Origin: Ochrovirga pacifica
GTDB lineage: Bacteria > Bacteroidota > Bacteroidia > Flavobacteriales > Flavobacteriaceae
DNA length: 64,000 nt
Reading direction: 5' to 3'
Assembly (NCBI RefSeq): GCF_000220525.1
Contig: NZ_AFPK01000063.1
Span: 62,001 to 126,000 of the forward strand
Shown here: positions 18,260 through 28,181 of the stretch, piece by piece
How the letters are laid out: the number at the start of each line of letters is the position of its first letter
Numbering within the stretch: the stretch's first letter is position 1
Notes under the pieces: model-generated
Databases searched by the model: none
Seen by the model: only the letters and a program-made list of their open reading frames with translations
What the model was told of the DNA's origin: nothing
Program-made: the position numbers and the translations under genes

Positions 18260-19525
18260 TTATCTTGAGATATACGGACCAAATTCAGACAAAACTTCTC
18301 TTGTTTCAGAAGCATCGTTTAGCACGTATATTTTGTAATGACTCCCTCCTTTAGCAACTCTTACCACTACATGTCCTTTTTGGCTTTTGTACTGATCCAA
18401 TTGACCTCCAATTACTTCTTTTGCTCCTCTAAGCATTACAGTAGAAAAAAGATCTCTTTCTCCTGGGTACAAAGCTTTAGAAGTAATTCTTCTTAACACT
18501 TCTTCTCCTGGATGATCTGCTGTCCAGTTTTGTTGAATCCATACCCTTGGACGAAGAGTACGAACGTAATAAGGGTTTTGTGAATCTCTATTTCCATGAT
18601 GATTGAGCGTGGCTACATCAACAGCACCTATAACAGGAGCTACATGAGACTCTACTGCATCTAAATCCATTTGTCCCAAACCATCAATTCCAGAAATATC
18701 TCCTCCAGTAAAGTAGTTAAATGGACCATAATCTATACGAATACAGTTGCTCAATGCATTTTCATTAGGAAAACTTCCTTTGGCAAACAATCGATAAGTT
18801 TTATTTTGTACTCCAGTCCAGATGACACCATTAGAAGCAATGTTTTGTATAGAAAAATCAGGATACGAATCAGGTTTTCTTGTTAGCACTATTTGCTTTT
18901 TTTCTCCTACATTCAACGTCTCATGTTTCATTCCTTTTTTTTCTTGATGCTCGATAAATTTCCAATATTCTTTTAGGGTAGGTATTAATTGGTATTTATC
19001 TTTTGCATATCGATCTAAAGATTGAATGCTTGAATCTTTTAAGTCTATTGGATCTGTATAACCTCTATCTATCATTTTTTTAATGGATAACATAGTTCCT
19101 ACTTCTGTAATTCCGGTTAATTGATATCCTCCTTTAGCAATGGTTCTTAATGTATCTACTTCGCCAAAATGATCGTCATGGTAATGTGTTATCAACGCAT
19201 AATCTAACTTTGTTTTTTGTTGATTGGGTGCAAATTGTTGTATGTAATCCACAATCCATTGTGGAGCGGTTTTGCTTGCATTTGGCATTAGTTTGGCATT
19301 TCTAGGGGAATGTGTTCTTGCATGTGTCTCCGACATATCTCCTGCATCAATCAACATTGTAGTACCATCTGGCATTACAACAAAGGCTGCATCTCCTCTA
19401 CCTGTATGAATATGGTGTATGTCTAAAAAACCTTCTTGCCAAACAGGAAGTTCAAGTTTTTGAGCATTCACCAAAAAACTAGTACAAAACAATACTATAA
19501 AGACTTCTAATTTTTTATACTGCAT
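18260..19525 (-). CDS. Secreted MBL-fold metallohydrolase
   Basis: 421 residues. Signal peptide ends ...FLVNAQ, and the metallo-beta-lactamase core has ALITHYHDDHFGEVD (zinc-binding HxHxDH) and GRGDAAFVVMPDGTTMLIDAGD, like ComEC/Rec2-type hydrolases. A late LNHHGN supplies another metal ligand. Many relatives are phosphodiesterases. It lies 8 bases after the alkaline-phosphatase-fold gene and 22 bases before the metallophosphatase, making three successive exported phosphoesterase-type proteins. Confidence 0.8.
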   Translation of the reverse strand: MQYKKLEVFIVLFCTSFLVNAQKLELPVWQEGFLDIHHIHTGRGDAAFVVMPDGTTMLIDAGDMSETHARTHSPRNAKLMPNASKTAPQWIVDYIQQFAPNQQKTKLDYALITHYHDDHFGEVDTLRTIAKGGYQLTGITEVGTMLSIKKMIDRGYTDPIDLKDSSIQSLDRYAKDKYQLIPTLKEYWKFIEHQEKKGMKHETLNVGEKKQIVLTRKPDSYPDFSIQNIASNGVIWTGVQNKTYRLFAKGSFPNENALSNCIRIDYGPFNYFTGGDISGIDGLGQMDLDAVESHVAPVIGAVDVATLNHHGNRDSQNPYYVRTLRPRVWIQQNWTADHPGEEVLRRITSKALYPGERDLFSTVMLRGAKEVIGGQLDQYKSQKGHVVVRVAKGGSHYKIYVLNDASETREVLSEFGPYISR

Positions 19526-19533
19526 GGTTAAAC

Positions 19534-21201
19534 TTATTTGGTTAAATGCAATTTATCTATAGGAATAATTTGTTTTAGTACTTCATTTCCTTTGTATTTT
19601 ACATCTAAATGGTAACCACCACCTCCATTAAAAAATTCAACTTTAATCAAGTGTTTTCCTTTGGTTAATTCTATAGAGCCACTTCTTTCCTGCACTCCAT
19701 GATCCCCATCATTATCTACAATCAAACGATTGTTTACGTATAACTTACTTCCATCGTCACTATTGGTAAAAAAATGATACTTTCCTGGCTTATCAATCTG
19801 CAAATAACTTTGATACACAATCGCTACTTGTTCCGATTTGATTCCTTCTTTTATCACATTCTTGTGAGAAAAATTAAGAGTAGCACCTTCTTTTATTACG
19901 CTTAAAGAATTAAAGTCAGGTAATTTTTCTAACTTTTGGCCGTAATAAATTTGATATTTTACAGGGTTTTCTTTGTCTTTAGGTGCTATTCTAAAATTCC
20001 CTAAAGTTAACTTACTTTTTTGCATGCCTTTTTCAAAAACAGCTGCTTTTATCAAACTTGTTTGTTTAATGTAAAACGTGTCTTTATATACGGTGCTATT
20101 TTCAAATGAGATTTCCTTTTGATTAATTACAAAACGTACTTCTCCTTTATTGCTAGGATTTTGCATTACTACAGCCACAGAATCTGCTTTGTAAACTCCT
20201 CCTGATGCTTCAAAATATCCCATATCAGGAAGTATTTTTGGAGCAACAGTTTGTTCTACACGTTGATAACGTAGTGTAGGTTTTGGGTTTCCAATAAAAG
20301 CTCCTTTTACAGGTCTTCCAATCCAAGCTTGTGGAGTTTCTAAACCAAAAGCATAAGCAACGGTAGCAGCATTGTCGTATTGATAAACGGTTTCTTCTAT
20401 AGCATATCCTTTTTTAATTCCGGCTCCAAACATCACAAATGGAATTTCAACTTCCGCCAAACTTTCTCCTCCATGCCCGTAGCCCAAACCTCCATGATCT
20501 GCCGAAACAATAAACAAGGTTTTGTTATACATTCCATTTTTTTTGGTAGCTTCTATTACCTTACTTATCAAAAGATCTGCTTTTTCTACAGATTTATAGT
20601 ATTCTGAACTTCCATGTCCCATGCTATGTCCTGCATGATCTACATGGTCTAAATGGACAAATGTAAAATCAGGTTGGTGCTTTTCTAAGTAAGAAATAAC
20701 ATCTTTTATAGTTCCATCTTCGTGGTCACCATCAATATCAAAATCAACTTCTTCTTTATCAAACAAACGTCCAAAACCATCCCAATCGTAAATAGCTCCT
20801 ATATGACTTTTAGGCTTTTGATCTCTTAATAGAGTAAAAATTGTTGGAAACCTTCCGTTTTTTGTTGCTACCATAGTAGGCAATACATGGTCTGTTATTT
20901 CCCAGCCGTTAGAAGTAACTCCGTGTTGTTCGGTATCAGCCCCCATTATCATGCTCGCCCAATTGGAACTTGAACTAGACGGAAGAACACTTCTTGCGTA
21001 CATAGTTGAAGCCCCATTGGCTATCATAGTGTCTAATGTTGGTGTATTTGCTTTTTGAATACCGTTTGGACTCATTCCATCAACTCCAATAACAATTACA
21101 TGATCTATTCCGTTAGGAATGTTATTGCTTTCTGTAGATTGGGTACAAGACCACAGGGATGTTGCCACCCCTATGATTGTACCTAACATTATTTTTTTCA
21201 T
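19534..21201 (-). CDS. Alkaline-phosphatase-fold lipoprotein with PA14 domain
   Basis: 555 residues from ATG at 21201; a start 24 bases upstream exists but overlaps susD. The lipobox TSLWSC places it as a lipoprotein. Residues about 25-330 are a nucleotide pyrophosphatase/phosphodiesterase-like domain: VIGVDGMSPNG, PSSSSSNWASMIMG (nucleophile region), HLDHVDHAGH and SADHGGLGYGHGG as metal ligands. Residues about 430-555 form a PA14 domain (YHFFTNSDDGSKLYVNNRL), a carbohydrate-binding module. The PA14 tail suggests the phosphate or phosphonate ester is attached to a glycan. It follows susD by 8 bases. Confidence 0.85.
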   Translation of the reverse strand: MKKIMLGTIIGVATSLWSCTQSTESNNIPNGIDHVIVIGVDGMSPNGIQKANTPTLDTMIANGASTMYARSVLPSSSSSNWASMIMGADTEQHGVTSNGWEITDHVLPTMVATKNGRFPTIFTLLRDQKPKSHIGAIYDWDGFGRLFDKEEVDFDIDGDHEDGTIKDVISYLEKHQPDFTFVHLDHVDHAGHSMGHGSSEYYKSVEKADLLISKVIEATKKNGMYNKTLFIVSADHGGLGYGHGGESLAEVEIPFVMFGAGIKKGYAIEETVYQYDNAATVAYAFGLETPQAWIGRPVKGAFIGNPKPTLRYQRVEQTVAPKILPDMGYFEASGGVYKADSVAVVMQNPSNKGEVRFVINQKEISFENSTVYKDTFYIKQTSLIKAAVFEKGMQKSKLTLGNFRIAPKDKENPVKYQIYYGQKLEKLPDFNSLSVIKEGATLNFSHKNVIKEGIKSEQVAIVYQSYLQIDKPGKYHFFTNSDDGSKLYVNNRLIVDNDGDHGVQERSGSIELTKGKHLIKVEFFNGGGGYHLDVKYKGNEVLKQIIPIDKLHLTK

Positions 21202-21209
21202 ATGTTTAA

Positions 21210-22664
21210 TTAATTTTCCCACCAAACTTTGGTTGTAATTTCATCTTCTCCTATTCTACTTACCGCTTGGTTATAGTTTTCAGCATTTAAAGCTTGTTCT
21301 TTACTTGGGTATTCAAACCTACTAGGATAGGTTGCATAAAAAGCATCAGGACCTGGAGCAATGGTATTCGGAAATCCTGTTCTTTTAAATTCAATAAACC
21401 CTTGAAAGTCTGTGTAAAAAAGAGAGATGTATTTTTGATTGGCAATTATTTCTAATGTATTATCGAAAGCCACTTCTGCTCTTGTTAGATAATCCACAGG
21501 CATGTCTATACCCCAATAATTAAAGTTAGAAGTAATTCCTTCTTGATACAATGTAGCTGCATCTGTAGCTATCCAACCTCTTTGTGCTGCTTCGGCTAAA
21601 ATAAATTTCACTTCACCATGCAACATCAATCTAGCTTGATTTGCATTGGGTTGTAAATAAAAATAATCTAACCTAAACTTTGATAAAAAAGCATCTCCTC
21701 CTTTGTATTCATAAGCAGGTCCATCTACAATTCCGTTTTGCATTCCCTCATAAACAGGAGTTCCTTTTTCAACAGAGTTGGCCGTAGGATCTGCAAAAAA
21801 CTCTAACCTAGGATCGTCTAATCTTTTTAACAAGCCTACAAAGTTTTCAGAAATACGATATTCATTATAAGATCCTACTCTATAAACTGATTCTTCTGTT
21901 ACAGGATGTGCATCAGGATTTGCATTTAAAAAGGTTAAGGCTGCATTGTCATCATTAGATTCCATTACTGGATATTGTGATGGATTGTTGTATATAGCTG
22001 CAATTTCAGAAGCTGCTTTAGAAGCATTAACTTCACTTAACCTTAACGCCAATCGCAATCTTAGAGAGTTTGCAAATTTTCTCCATTTTTGCAAATCTCC
22101 ATCAAACAATAAATCTCCTCTAATTGCTAAAGAACTTTCTGACAATGTAATATTGGCTTCTTCCAACAACTGTAACATACCATTGTAAATTTCTTCTTGC
22201 GTATCGTATACAGGAGTTCCATTGCCTTCTGCTGCTTGGTTTACTTCGCTAAAAGGAATATCTCCCCAGATATCGGTTAATAAGCTAAACAACCACGCTT
22301 GCATTACTTTAGAAACCCCTTGGTAGCTTGTATTTTCTTCTGCTATGGCAATTTTTTCTAATTCTTTGGCATCTCTAATAGCCAAAAAGTAAGTATTCCA
22401 TGTTCCTGACTGGTCGCCCCAATCAAACAAATCAAAAGAAGTAAATACAATTCTTGCTCCGTATTGCCCCATCAAATTACCTTCGCTCCACGCAGCACTT
22501 ACAGAGGTTCTAATTGCATTTCTTTGCAAATTGGTTAATAATAATTCTGGATTTTTATTGATGTTTAAGGCAACATCAGGATTGTCGTTTGATACATCAA
22601 ACTCTTCACAACTGGTACACATCAGTCCAATTGCCAATAAAGTTAAAAAGGCTATTTTTTTCAT
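21210..22664 (-). CDS. SusD/RagB-family outer-membrane substrate-binding lipoprotein
   Basis: 484 residues. Lipobox ...MCTSC then SusD-like TPR scaffold; QYGARIVFTSFDLFDWG, LFSLLTDIWGDIPFSEV and the C-terminal RFEYPSKEQALNAENYNQAV are family hallmarks. It sits as a lid on the TonB-dependent channel encoded 20 bases upstream and captures the ligand at the cell surface. The ligand cannot be read from sequence; the neighbours point to a phosphorylated or phosphonylated molecule. Confidence 0.92.
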   Translation of the reverse strand: MKKIAFLTLLAIGLMCTSCEEFDVSNDNPDVALNINKNPELLLTNLQRNAIRTSVSAAWSEGNLMGQYGARIVFTSFDLFDWGDQSGTWNTYFLAIRDAKELEKIAIAEENTSYQGVSKVMQAWLFSLLTDIWGDIPFSEVNQAAEGNGTPVYDTQEEIYNGMLQLLEEANITLSESSLAIRGDLLFDGDLQKWRKFANSLRLRLALRLSEVNASKAASEIAAIYNNPSQYPVMESNDDNAALTFLNANPDAHPVTEESVYRVGSYNEYRISENFVGLLKRLDDPRLEFFADPTANSVEKGTPVYEGMQNGIVDGPAYEYKGGDAFLSKFRLDYFYLQPNANQARLMLHGEVKFILAEAAQRGWIATDAATLYQEGITSNFNYWGIDMPVDYLTRAEVAFDNTLEIIANQKYISLFYTDFQGFIEFKRTGFPNTIAPGPDAFYATYPSRFEYPSKEQALNAENYNQAVSRIGEDEITTKVWWEN

Positions 22665-22684
22665 TTTAATCTTCTTTTGGTGGG

Positions 22685-25600
22685 TTAAAATTTAGCATCT
22701 AATGCAAATCCGAAACTTCTTGTTGTAGGTACCGTAGCATTTTCTACACCAGGTACGTATTTACCACTTCCAAAGGATAACAATTCTGGATCTCCGTGGT
22801 TAAAGTCTTTTGCCCACAACCATAAATTGTTTCCGATTACTGAGAACGTTAAACTGCTTAAGCTTAAGTCTTTGGTCCATTTGGATGGTAAATTGTATGT
22901 CAACCTTGCTTCTCTAAGCTTTACAAACGTTGCATCATACATCCCTTCGGTGTCGTTGCTTCTTCTGTATCTGTTGTTGTGGTATGCGTTTGCAGGTACA
23001 ATTTTAGTATTAGGAACATAGGTTCCGTCTTCTAACTGCATTACACCAGCTCCAATTACTCCATCAGTTTTAGTAACTCCAGCATCGTCTACATAACTTA
23101 ATCCTGAGTCTGTAATTCCATCGTGTGCTCCTCCAAATTCTGGAGCTCTACCCCATAAAGTTTCTTTAATATTTCCTGATGTTGCTGCAATTAACCTTGT
23201 TCTAGAAAGCATATCTCCACCTTGTCTCCAATCAAACAAAAAGCTTAATTTAAAATTTTTGTACTGTATAGCGTTGTTCCATCCTAAAGTAAAATCTGGA
23301 TTAAAGTTTCCTATCTTTCTAAGGGTATTGTCTTGTTGTACCAAACCTTCGTTAAAGATTACTTCTCCGTAGTATGGACTTTCTTTATCTTCTACTTTTT
23401 TAAGACCTGTACCCCACATATCACCCAAAGAACCTCCTTTTTCTGCAACTAAAGTAATTCCATTTCCTCCGTATACGTATTGATCTACTCCGTCTACTAA
23501 TTCTAAAATTTCATTTCTGTTTAATCCAAAATTAAAGGTGGTATTCCACTTTAAATCTTCTGTTTTGTATGGTGTAATGTCTAGTAAAATTTCTAATCCT
23601 TGGTTTCTAATTTTACCAGCGTTTATAATTCTAGAGGTTTTTCCAGAAGTTGATGGCAATTCAATTCCTAAAATTTGGTTTTTAGACACGGTATTGTAGT
23701 AGGTTGCATCCAAAGAAATTCTGTTAGATAAGAATCTTAAATCTGTTCCTAATTCTACCGAAGTTTGTATTTCTGGTTTTAAGTCTGCATTGGCCAATTG
23801 ATTTGATGGACTAGCTGTAGGGTTTGTTCCTACTGGAGCTCCTAAAATATAAGGATCTGCTAATCTAAACGGATTGGTATCACTACCTACTTGTGCCCAT
23901 CCTGCTCTAACCTTAGCAAAAGAAAGTACATCATTAGTGTTGGCTTGTTTTAAAATAGCCGCCAAAGATGCCGAAGGATAAAAGTAAGAGTTGTTTTGAG
24001 ATGGCAATGTAGAAGACCAATCATTTCTTGCAGTAATATCTAAGAAATAAGTATCATCCCATTCCATATGAGCAAACCCATACAGAGAGTTGATTTGTTT
24101 TTCTGGACGATCTGAACGTTGTACCAAAGCTCCATCAGCATTGTTAAAAGAATAGATTCCTGGTAACAATAACTTGTTGGCCATTAAAGAATTGAAATGA
24201 TTTCTTTGTATCATTTGGTTCCCCCCAAAGTTGAAGCTTATCCCTAATTTTTCTTGAAACGTTTTGTTGTAAGTTAACAAAAAGTCCATATTGGTTTCTT
24301 CAAAATTGATTTTATCTTCTCTATATTGTCCGTTTGGAAAACGTTGAGTAGAATAGGCTCTTTTCATAAAACGATACTCCGAGAAAAAATCTCTACCTCC
24401 ACGTAACATTAATTTTAAATCTTTTGTAAAATCGTACGTAGCCGATATGTTTCCAATAATTCTATCCTTAGACAAACCATTCGTGTTTTCGTACATGGTA
24501 AAGTATGGGTTGTCGTGATAGTTGTAATTGTAGTTGTACTGCTGAAACCCTTCTAAACCAGGCTGCCAGTAATCTTTTAAACTTCTTACATCAACATTTT
24601 GTCCCCACCAAGTAAACAAATACATCACTGATTCTGTTCCATATCCATTTACGTGACGGTTGTCAGAATCCGTTTTGATATAGTTTACTTTTGAAGATAT
24701 TTTTAACTTATCTCCTATTTGATAATCTCCTGATAAAGACACTGTATTTCTTCGCAGATCTGTATTTGGTAAAATACCTTTGTTGTCTAAATTAGTGTAT
24801 CCTACTCGGTAATTTCCTTTGTCATTAGAACCGTAAAACGAAATGCTGTTGGTAGCTGTAGTTCCAGTTTCTAAAAAGTTTTCTAAAGGGTTTCCTGCAT
24901 ATACAAAAGGGGTTGGAGTAATGGTTCCTCTTCTGTTTAAGTCTACTCCTGAGGGTCCTAAAATAAAATCCAATCCATGTACATCTCCTCCTCTTAAACC
25001 ATTGCTAGTAGGAGAATCGTGTTGTGCAATCAATCGTCCATCCATACGCGGTCCCCAAGATTCATCTACGCCATCATAAGTTCCGTTTCCATATCCATCA
25101 ACAAAAGAAAAATCAAAGTTTTTACCCTGACCGTATACATTTTGATATTCTGGAACTTTAAGAGCGTTTTCGAAAGTAAGTTTAGAGCTCACAGAAACAC
25201 CAAACTTTTGTCCTTTTCCTGATTTGGTAGTAATGATAATTGCTCCGTTGGCAGCTCTAGAACCATACAGTGCTGTTGCGTTTGCTCCTTTTAACACCGA
25301 TACAGACTCTACATCTTCTGGATTGATTTCTGCCCCTCCGTTACCAAAATCTATGTTCATATTGCTTGCACCTCCTAAGGTATTGGTTCTTGTATCAGTG
25401 GTATTGTTAATAGGAATACCATCAACTACAAATAACGGTTGATTGTCTCCTGCCATAGAAGAATACCCTCTTATTACCACCGATGAAGACTGCCCCGCTC
25501 CTGTACCATTGGTTACCACCTGAACCCCTGCAGTTCTACCTGATAGGGTACTTACAAAGTTAGTGCTGGTAGATTGAGACAACTCTTCTCCTTCTACTTT

Positions 25601-25993
25601 TTGAAAAGCATATCCTAAAGATTTCTCATCTCTAGCAATGTTTAAAGCTGTTACCACAACTTCATCTAAAGACTCTAAATTTGCTTTTAAAGCAATGGTA
25701 CCTAAGTCTTTTATTTCACCTCCAGCTAGTTTTAACGTCATTGATTTTGTTTCGAAACCAATAGAAGAAAATTCTAACTGAATACTTCCTGATGGTACTT
25801 TTTCTAATAGAAAATTTCCATCAAAATTAGTCATAGTACCTTTTGCAGTACCTTTTACTAACACATTTACTCCAATTAAAGGAGAAGATGTAGCATCGAC
25901 CACCACACCTTTTACTCCGCTTCTTTGAGCAAATGCATTTCCGTAAAATAGAATACCAATTAAAATAACTAGTACTTTGCAATTTGTTTTCAT
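22685..25993 (-). CDS. SusC/RagA-family TonB-linked outer-membrane channel
   Basis: 1102 residues. Signal peptide (...NAFAQ), a carboxypeptidase-regulatory-like domain (about 25-105), plug with FVVDGIPINNTTDTRTN and the SusC signature VLKGANATALYGSRAANGAI, then a long beta-barrel ending in ...FGFALDAKF with aromatic last residue. Imports large ligands using TonB energy. First gene of the nine-gene run; 720 bases of non-coding DNA lie upstream and must contain its promoter. Confidence 0.95.
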   Translation of the reverse strand: MKTNCKVLVILIGILFYGNAFAQRSGVKGVVVDATSSPLIGVNVLVKGTAKGTMTNFDGNFLLEKVPSGSIQLEFSSIGFETKSMTLKLAGGEIKDLGTIALKANLESLDEVVVTALNIARDEKSLGYAFQKVEGEELSQSTSTNFVSTLSGRTAGVQVVTNGTGAGQSSSVVIRGYSSMAGDNQPLFVVDGIPINNTTDTRTNTLGGASNMNIDFGNGGAEINPEDVESVSVLKGANATALYGSRAANGAIIITTKSGKGQKFGVSVSSKLTFENALKVPEYQNVYGQGKNFDFSFVDGYGNGTYDGVDESWGPRMDGRLIAQHDSPTSNGLRGGDVHGLDFILGPSGVDLNRRGTITPTPFVYAGNPLENFLETGTTATNSISFYGSNDKGNYRVGYTNLDNKGILPNTDLRRNTVSLSGDYQIGDKLKISSKVNYIKTDSDNRHVNGYGTESVMYLFTWWGQNVDVRSLKDYWQPGLEGFQQYNYNYNYHDNPYFTMYENTNGLSKDRIIGNISATYDFTKDLKLMLRGGRDFFSEYRFMKRAYSTQRFPNGQYREDKINFEETNMDFLLTYNKTFQEKLGISFNFGGNQMIQRNHFNSLMANKLLLPGIYSFNNADGALVQRSDRPEKQINSLYGFAHMEWDDTYFLDITARNDWSSTLPSQNNSYFYPSASLAAILKQANTNDVLSFAKVRAGWAQVGSDTNPFRLADPYILGAPVGTNPTASPSNQLANADLKPEIQTSVELGTDLRFLSNRISLDATYYNTVSKNQILGIELPSTSGKTSRIINAGKIRNQGLEILLDITPYKTEDLKWNTTFNFGLNRNEILELVDGVDQYVYGGNGITLVAEKGGSLGDMWGTGLKKVEDKESPYYGEVIFNEGLVQQDNTLRKIGNFNPDFTLGWNNAIQYKNFKLSFLFDWRQGGDMLSRTRLIAATSGNIKETLWGRAPEFGGAHDGITDSGLSYVDDAGVTKTDGVIGAGVMQLEDGTYVPNTKIVPANAYHNNRYRRSNDTEGMYDATFVKLREARLTYNLPSKWTKDLSLSSLTFSVIGNNLWLWAKDFNHGDPELLSFGSGKYVPGVENATVPTTRSFGFALDAKF

Positions 25994-26713
25994 TGTTTAG
26001 TTTTTACATTAATTAAAATTTGCATTTCAAAACAACTCAATATTTTACCATATGTAAAAAATGATATGTTATCAAAAAATGATGAAAACGAAACTTAAAC
26101 GTAAACCTAACATTAAGAATGTTAACGTAGAACTTAACAATTAACAATCATAAGTACCAAAAAGCTAGTGTTTACTAGTTATTATGAATTGTATGCTTTT
26201 TGTAAAACGAAATTTTATATTTAATCATTTGTTTACTTAGAGTATGTTGAAGTAAAAAATAAAAGCATTGATTTTACAAATAGTAAATATTACCTTGTAT
26301 AGATATCGTTTTTTACCCATCAACAGAAAACGATAAAAATCATATTTTAGAAAAAGGATGCTGCTTATTTTTGTATACACCTACCCATATTACAAAAAAC
26401 AATAAGATGTTACAAAACCACAACAAATTACTTAGAAATACCTTATATTTTTTTATTAAAAGAATGTTGATGAAATTTAAAAATTATCAGAAATACACCG
26501 TTCTATACAATTTGCACTTAATTAGCTAGTTTTTTAGATTATTTTTAGCTTGATAAGTATTCCTTATAGGCATTTATGAAGGTGTCATGAAGAATGTATA
26601 GAAATAATTAAAGTACTATATTTTTAAGTTTTTTGTTTTTATGATAAAAATCATACTAGTAGGTTTTTGACTATTGTATCTTTAGATATCTAAACCCCAT
26701 AAATAGCCCCACT
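25994..26713. other. Long AT-rich intergenic region upstream of susC
   Basis: 720 bases with no gene. It must hold the susC promoter and that of the small gene at 26.7 kb. I see short inverted motifs (ATGATaaaaATCAT at about 26640-26653) and repeated AAACGAT words, but no clear TTG/TAnnTTTG pair on either strand and no recognised riboswitch. Confidence 0.5.
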
Positions 26714-27088
26714 ATGAAACCGAAGACTAAACTTTATTACTGTAAAACTAAATTAGATGCTTATTTTCTAAAAAACATCATACAGAAAATACGTACTATT
26801 CCTGTAGAAATTGTTTATGAGTCTACGGGATATGTATTGTTAGTAAAGCCAGAACATTACAGAATTGCTAATGTTATTGTTGGTAATGAAAAATACGTGC
26901 TACCCAGTAATTACTTAAAAAGATTAAAAAAAGAAAAAGAAGAAAATCTGGCAATTACCTCCAACCCTAACACCCATATATTTTCCGATGTTGTTCTAAA
27001 CCTTAAAAATAAAATGTGTGCTTTGCATCATGTACTTCAGTCGCATTCTTTGAATACTATTCATCATAATTTACATATGGTGAATTAA
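26714..27088 (+). CDS. Hypothetical protein, 124 aa
   Basis: 124 residues, not recognised. The first 70 residues are compact and mixed alpha/beta (LYYCKTKLDAYFLKNIIQKI ... GYVLLVKPEHYRIANVIV), like small cytoplasmic domains that follow a ferredoxin-type pattern; the tail is His-rich. It stands alone between two long non-coding stretches. No function can be assigned, and its reality rests on length and ordinary codon use. Confidence 0.5.
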   Translation: MKPKTKLYYCKTKLDAYFLKNIIQKIRTIPVEIVYESTGYVLLVKPEHYRIANVIVGNEKYVLPSNYLKRLKKEKEENLAITSNPNTHIFSDVVLNLKNKMCALHHVLQSHSLNTIHHNLHMVN

Positions 27089-27223
27089 CCCCTTTGTTTT
27101 AGGAATAATGTTAGAATGGAGTTAAGACTTTTTAGTTTTAGCTTCATTCTTTTTTGTTTTAAATCTTTATTTGCTATTCATTAAAGCAAAAGCTATTGTA
27201 AATCAACACGTTAAAAACAAGAC

Positions 27224-27262
27224 ACCGAAATCGTTTTCGGCTAAAACGAAAACGATTTCGGT
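27224..27262. repeat. Perfect 16-bp inverted repeat with self-similar arms
   Basis: Arm ACCGAAATCGTTTTCG (27224-27239), 7-base loop, then its exact complement (27247-27262). No T-tract follows, so it is a poor terminator. Each arm is itself nearly palindromic (CGAAATCGTTTTCG against its own complement differs at two positions), like a pair of LacI/GalR-type operators. Confidence 0.7.
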
Positions 27263-27399
27263 ATTAAACATCTCTTTTTCAATAAATTAACACATTAATT
27301 TTGGAGTAAAATAAGCAAAAAGTTACTTTCTAAAAATATTATTTAAGTCTATTACTTAAAGCAACCCTACCCTTAAATTACATTTACCTCTATGCTATG

Positions 27400-27434
27400 A
27401 GAAGTCAAAATGTAATATTTTGACTTCTTTTTTA
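27400..27434 (+). terminator. Rho-independent terminator, 12-bp stem
   Basis: AGAAGTCAAAAT (27400-27411), 5-base loop, exact complement (27417-27428), then TTTTTT. Oriented to stop plus-strand transcripts from the 26.7-kb gene before they reach the opposing flavodoxin-like gene. Confidence 0.8.
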
Positions 27435-27446
27435 ATTGGTTGAAGT

Positions 27447-28181
27447 TTAACGATATTCAGGATTTTCAAAATTCCATTGTTCCCCAGATTGCCAATCTTT
27501 AATAGAATTTCCGTAATTGCTGTAACCTTTTTGTTGCTTTAATATGGTTGCCAAATGCAATAAATTGTAGGTCATAAACGTAATATTTTTGTTAGTAAAA
27601 TCACTATCAAAACCTGCAGGGTTTTTGAGTTGTTTTCCTTGCCATTCAACATCTCCGTAACTAGGTCCTGGTCCAATTTTACCAATCCATCCGCAATCTG
27701 CCTGTGGTGGAATAGAATATCCTATATGTTGCATCGCATACAAAATTCCCATAGCAGCATGTTTCAATCCGTCCTCATTTCCTGTAATCATTGTTCCTGC
27801 TACTTTACCGTAGTACACATATTGTCCTTTTTCGTTTCTTTGGCCGCTCATGGCATACAATCGTTCAATAAGTTTTTGAGCCATCGAAGATTTTTCTCCT
27901 AACCAAATAGGCGTTCCTATTACTAATATATCTGCTTTTTCTACTTTTTTGAATATGCTTGGCCACTCATCTTCTCTCCATCCGTGCTCGGTCATGTCTG
28001 GGTATACTCCACTTGCTATTTCATGGTCTACTAAACGAATTTCATCAACAGTTACTTTTTCGTTCATCATGATATTCTTGGAAACCTGAATTAAAGTAGC
28101 TGTATGACTTTTGGCGGGGGATTTTTTTAAAGTACAATTGATATAAAGACAGTTTAATTGACTAAAGTCTGGTTTGTTCAT
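27447..28181 (-). CDS. Flavodoxin-like NAD(P)H-dependent oxidoreductase
   Basis: 244 residues of a flavodoxin fold: N-terminal LNCLYINCTLKKSPAKSHT phosphate loop, mid DILVIGTPIWLGEKSSMAQK and GKVAGTMITGNEDG are typical FMN-reductase segments. Cytoplasmic, no signal peptide. Such enzymes reduce quinones, FMN or nitro/azo compounds; the substrate is unknown. It is followed by a hairpin and appears to be a single-gene unit. Confidence 0.8.
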   Translation of the reverse strand: MNKPDFSQLNCLYINCTLKKSPAKSHTATLIQVSKNIMMNEKVTVDEIRLVDHEIASGVYPDMTEHGWREDEWPSIFKKVEKADILVIGTPIWLGEKSSMAQKLIERLYAMSGQRNEKGQYVYYGKVAGTMITGNEDGLKHAAMGILYAMQHIGYSIPPQADCGWIGKIGPGPSYGDVEWQGKQLKNPAGFDSDFTNKNITFMTYNLLHLATILKQQKGYSNYGNSIKDWQSGEQWNFENPEYR

